Below are positions 61,290 through 64,000 of a stretch of DNA of 64,000 nucleotides, in pieces (position 1 is the first letter of the stretch; each line of letters opens with the position of its first letter). Under the pieces are notes generated by a model that had not been told where the DNA came from, made no database searches, and saw only the letters and a program-made list of their open reading frames with translations. Position numbers and translations under genes: made by a program. Origin of the DNA: Allolobophora icterica (lineage: Eukaryota; Annelida; Clitellata; Crassiclitellata; Lumbricidae); assembly GCA_963556255.1 (NCBI GenBank), contig OY744614.1:1150747-1214746 (forward strand), written 5' to 3'.

Positions 61290-62030
61290 GTTACCGATGG
61301 ATGGAATAATGGATGGATGAATGTATGGATTAATGGATGGATGGATGGATGGATGGATTAATGGATGGATGGATGGATGGATGGACGGAGTGTTCTTGAT
61401 GGATGGATGGATGGATGGATGAACGGAGTGTTGATGGATGGATGGATGGATGGACGGAGTGTTCTTGATGGATGGATGGATGGATGGATGAACGGAGTGT
61501 TGATGGATGGATGGATGGATGGATGGATGGATGGATGGATGGATGGATGGATGGATGGATGGAAGGATGGATGGATGGATAGATGGATGGATTAATGGAT
61601 GGATGGATGGATGAACGGAGTGTTGTTGATGGATGGATGGATGGATGGATGGGTGGATGGATGGATGGATGGATGGATGGATTGATGGATGGACGGACGG
61701 AGTGTTCTTGATGGATGGATGGATGGATGGATGGATGGATGGATGGATGGATGGATGGATGGATGGATGGATGGATGGATGGATGGATGGATGGATGGAT
61801 GGGTGGATGGATGGACGGAGTGTTCTTGATGGATGGATGGATGGATGAACGGAGTGTCGTTGATGGATGGATGAATGGATAAATGGATGGATGGATGGAT
61901 GGATGGATGGACGGAGTGTTTTTGATGGATGGATGGATGGATGGATGGATGGATGGACGGAGTGTTGTTGATGGATGGATGGATGGATGAATGGATGGAT
62001 GAACGGAGTGTTGTTGATGGATGGATGGAT
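61290..62030. repeat. (GGAT)n array with higher-order GGACGGAGTGTT units
   Basis: GGATGGATGGAT broken about ten times by ACGGAGTGTT(CTTGATGG or GATGG or GTTGATGG). The spacing between these insertions varies from about 35 to 130 bp. The long frame of repeated His-Pro-Ser-Ile on the minus strand is a by-product. Confidence 0.95.
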
Positions 62031-62164
62031 GTATCTAGGAAACAGACGTCTGGTGTCTTTCATCATCTGAGCTGAGAGTAGATATCGCTGTCCATTGCGC
62101 GGATCGAGAGCCGTTCTGTGAGCTTCCTGGCAATGGACTTGAAGGACGATGAAATCCAATCCAT

Positions 62165-62275
62165 CACAAAAGCACTCCTTTCTTCATTCCTTCCTTTCTT
62201 CCTTCCTTTTTTTCTTTCCATCATGCTTCCTTCTTCCTTCTTTCCTTCCTTCCTTCCTTGTTTCCTTCCTGATGA
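62165..62275. repeat. (CTTC)n/(CCTT)n tract
   Basis: TTCCTTCCTTTCTTCCTTCC-type pyrimidine run. Confidence 0.9.
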
Positions 62276-62439
62276 GCTGTAATGTAAATAAACGACATTT
62301 CGGTGACATTTGAAGTGTCAGAATATTCTCCTATAGCATTGATCTTATCCAATCCCATCTTATCTTAGATTGACTTCTATAGGCAACGAAGCTTTCTGAA
62401 ATCACAATGGTTAGGTTCAGAGCCAGTCCGTAGGTACGC

Positions 62440-62730
62440 CTATGCTCCTGGATAATACAGCCCCGCGGTTCCTGTAACACGCCTGTTTGCGGCAATTCTA
62501 CCTTGCTACTCCTAACTTTGCAGTTAGTTGGAGGGTTGCCAAATTGCGACAAGTAATAAACATAACATACGTGAAAAATGTAAATTAAGATCAATTGCGT
62601 TTTGGATAATTGGATGGACGGACGGACGGATGGGTGGGTGGATGGGTGGGTGGGTGGATGGATGGGGGATGGGTGGATGAATGGAGGTGCTTGGTTTCTT
62701 TCATCATCTGAGCTGAGAGTATCATATGTA
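62440..62730. repeat. Dispersed repeat block carrying (GGAT)n, mate of 3385-3875
   Basis: CCCCGCGGTTCCTGTAACAC, ATTCTACCTTGCTACTCCTA, GGGTTGCCAAATTGCGAC, (GGAT/GGGT)n at 62612-62685, CTTGGTTTCTTTCATCATCT and GAGCTGAGAGTA. Confidence 0.75.
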
Positions 62731-62734
62731 ATAT

Positions 62735-63100
62735 AGTTATTTTAGTGTTTAACGACATCTTGTGGATGTCAGTTACGTTGTAGTGGACCTTAACCTACCG
62801 AAGATAAGTTCATCACGGTGAATATGTATCTGAGAATAGCAACGTTCTAAAGGTGTCTAAATGGAACTGTGGGTTTAATGTCATCCTGCAGTTGTTAGTG
62901 TTTAGCGACACCTTGCGGATGTCACTTGCGTTGAGGTCGACCTTGCCCTTCGTGCCTTACTCTTACTGCGGCAGTGAACGAGGATTAACGATTGAACTCG
63001 ACTGTCGATTATGTAGCTTACAATGGCGGCATGTTAAAGGTGTCTAACTGGAGCAGTGGATTTAATGTCCATTTTACTTGTGACATCACGTGACGACAGT
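62735..63100 (+). repeat. Two and a half tandem Box A units
   Basis: AGTGTTTAACGACATCTTGT near 62743, TCTAAAGGTGTCTAAATGGA near 62847, TGTTTAGCGACACCTTGCGG near 62900, and TTAAAGGTGTCTAACTGGAG near 63033. These are the best conserved units in the window, with a period of about 160-185 bp. Confidence 0.88.
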
Positions 63101-63261
63101 GGTTAAAATTGAGATCCGCCACCTGAACTATGAGATCCACCACCTAAAAGTGCAGACCCATAACTTTAATATATCTGTGGTTACAATAATCGATAATACG
63201 CATCATGTTTCGTGCAGTTTTATTTTATCAGAATAGCGAAAAGCGAATATCAGTTAGAGAT

Positions 63262-63462
63262 TAACCAGCGAGATAGCGCATTGGATAACATCTGGCGTAG
63301 AGTGCGAGAGGTACTGTCAGAGATCGAGTCCCATAGGCGGACATGCTTTGTAGGCTGCAATTTGCGCCGTGTATTGCAGGCTGTCTGTTCTGTTAGTAGT
63401 TAAGTTTTTCGCATAACATGTGCATGTACAGCGCAGTGCGTTTGCAGGCGCTTAATTAAAGA

Positions 63463-63468
<6 letters not shown>
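63262..63468 (+). mobile_element. tRNA-derived SINE with ATT tail
   Basis: A-box region TAGCGCATTGG near 63274, B box GATCGAGTCC near 63323, tail GCAGTGCGTTTGCAGGCGCT and TAATTAAAGAATT joined to (ATT)n. Confidence 0.8.

Positions 63469-63518
<50 letters not shown>
63465..63518. repeat. (ATT)n microsatellite (SINE tail)
   Basis: ATT array between the SINE and the 3' end of LINE copy G. Confidence 0.95.
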
Positions 63519-63519
<1 letters not shown>

Positions 63520-64000
63520 TTTTTTTATCGCCCGAGGTAAAAAGAATCCCTCAGGCTCTTAGATATTATCATCGTGCAGGAGTTAGTGGTCCTCGTCCCA
63601 GGGCAGTTGTGCAAACGTACCTCTGAAGGCTACGGCGTTAAATCGCTGTGTGCATATTGACAAACGTTGAAAAAGGTGCTTGGTCTCCATGGGGTTGCCG
63701 GAGGCGGCTGTCATACGGCGCCCCAGCTCCATTAAAAACTCCCGGCCAGAGTGGTTGACGGGGCCCAGCGATTCGAGGGCCACCGGAACAAAATCGTGAG
63801 TAGCGGGCAGCGATGCGTATTTGGTGCGTTTCCTGTCCGCCGCGTGTTCGGCCGCCCCACCCGGCATTACCGACGTCAGGTGGATGTAGGAGGCCGCGCA
63901 TGTGTGGATGGTTGTCGCATCCCACGTGACGTACCTGCCCCTGGCCCAAGGCACTAGAGTCGCACCATCCGGTCTCTTGCCATCACTGCGGGACAGACCC
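63519..64000 (-). pseudogene. REL-endonuclease LINE, copy G, cut by the window end
   Basis: The minus-strand frame is open from the window end: DGKRPDGATLVPWARGRYVT, WDATTIHTCAASYIHLTSVM, HDFVPVALESLGPVNHSG, HLFQRLSICTQRFNAVAFRG, stop at 63583. The endonuclease PD (KRPDG) and Asp (WDA) are present. The 3' UTR has CTCGGGCGATAAAAAAAA, then (AAT)n, as in copy F. Whether the rest is intact cannot be seen here. Confidence 0.88.

Noticed and set aside
61272..62159. A 295-codon frame rich in His-Pro-Ser-Ile
   Set aside because: It is the antisense translation of the (GGAT)n array and ends outside any recognisable domain.

Overview
This is a repeat-rich stretch of a metazoan nuclear genome, most likely a marine invertebrate. 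It has no bacterial-style operons. It does have tRNA-derived SINEs, several LINE lineages, piggyBac-, hAT- and mariner-type DNA transposons, very long ATT microsatellites, and one long host-like gene of the Mab-21/cGAS-like nucleotidyltransferase superfamily. The species cannot be named from the sequence alone.

Layout. 1-4400: LINE tails, (GGAT)n blocks and dispersed boxes. 4420-9265: a SINE running into a huge (ATT)n array that carries two insertions of a restriction-like-endonuclease LINE, one of them apparently full length with an intact 971-codon ORF. 9370-12600: a CR1-like LINE broken by a hAT MITE, then a TTAA-flanked element. 12605-18795: SINEs, an L1/Tx1-like RT remnant, and a second SINE-(ATT)n-LINE cluster. 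18900-26260: dispersed boxes, hAT MITEs and an RNase H LINE remnant. 26261-28192: a piggyBac-like relic with a hAT nested inside it. 28400-30480: duplications and a five-unit 189-bp tandem array. 30725-37320: mainly reverse-orientation dispersed boxes plus another TTAA element. 37470-39080: hAT relics. 39110-46811: microsatellites, LINE tails and MITEs. 47215-50272: a decayed mariner carrying a TTAA element inside it. 50520-51160: a CR1-type RT relic. 52432-55299: the Mab-21-like gene. 55300-64000: LINE fragments, a 41-bp-arm palindrome, a (GGAT)n higher-order array, and a third SINE-(ATT)n-LINE cluster cut by the window end.

The strongest system-level signal is a retroelement ecology built on microsatellites. 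SINE 3' tails end in (ATT)n, the arrays expand, and a REL-endonuclease LINE family (Dong/R4-like by insertion preference) lands in them so that its sense strand always continues into (AAT)n. Six copies with a visible 3' end obey this rule; a seventh, inverted fragment has lost its 3' end. The second signal is the large single-exon Mab-21-like protein, which retains the GS and D-x-D motifs and a candidate third acidic residue, and so may be an active cGAS-like receptor. The third is a dispersed repeat family made of two recurring boxes (called Box A and Box B here) that fills much of the window and matches no mobile-element type I recognise.
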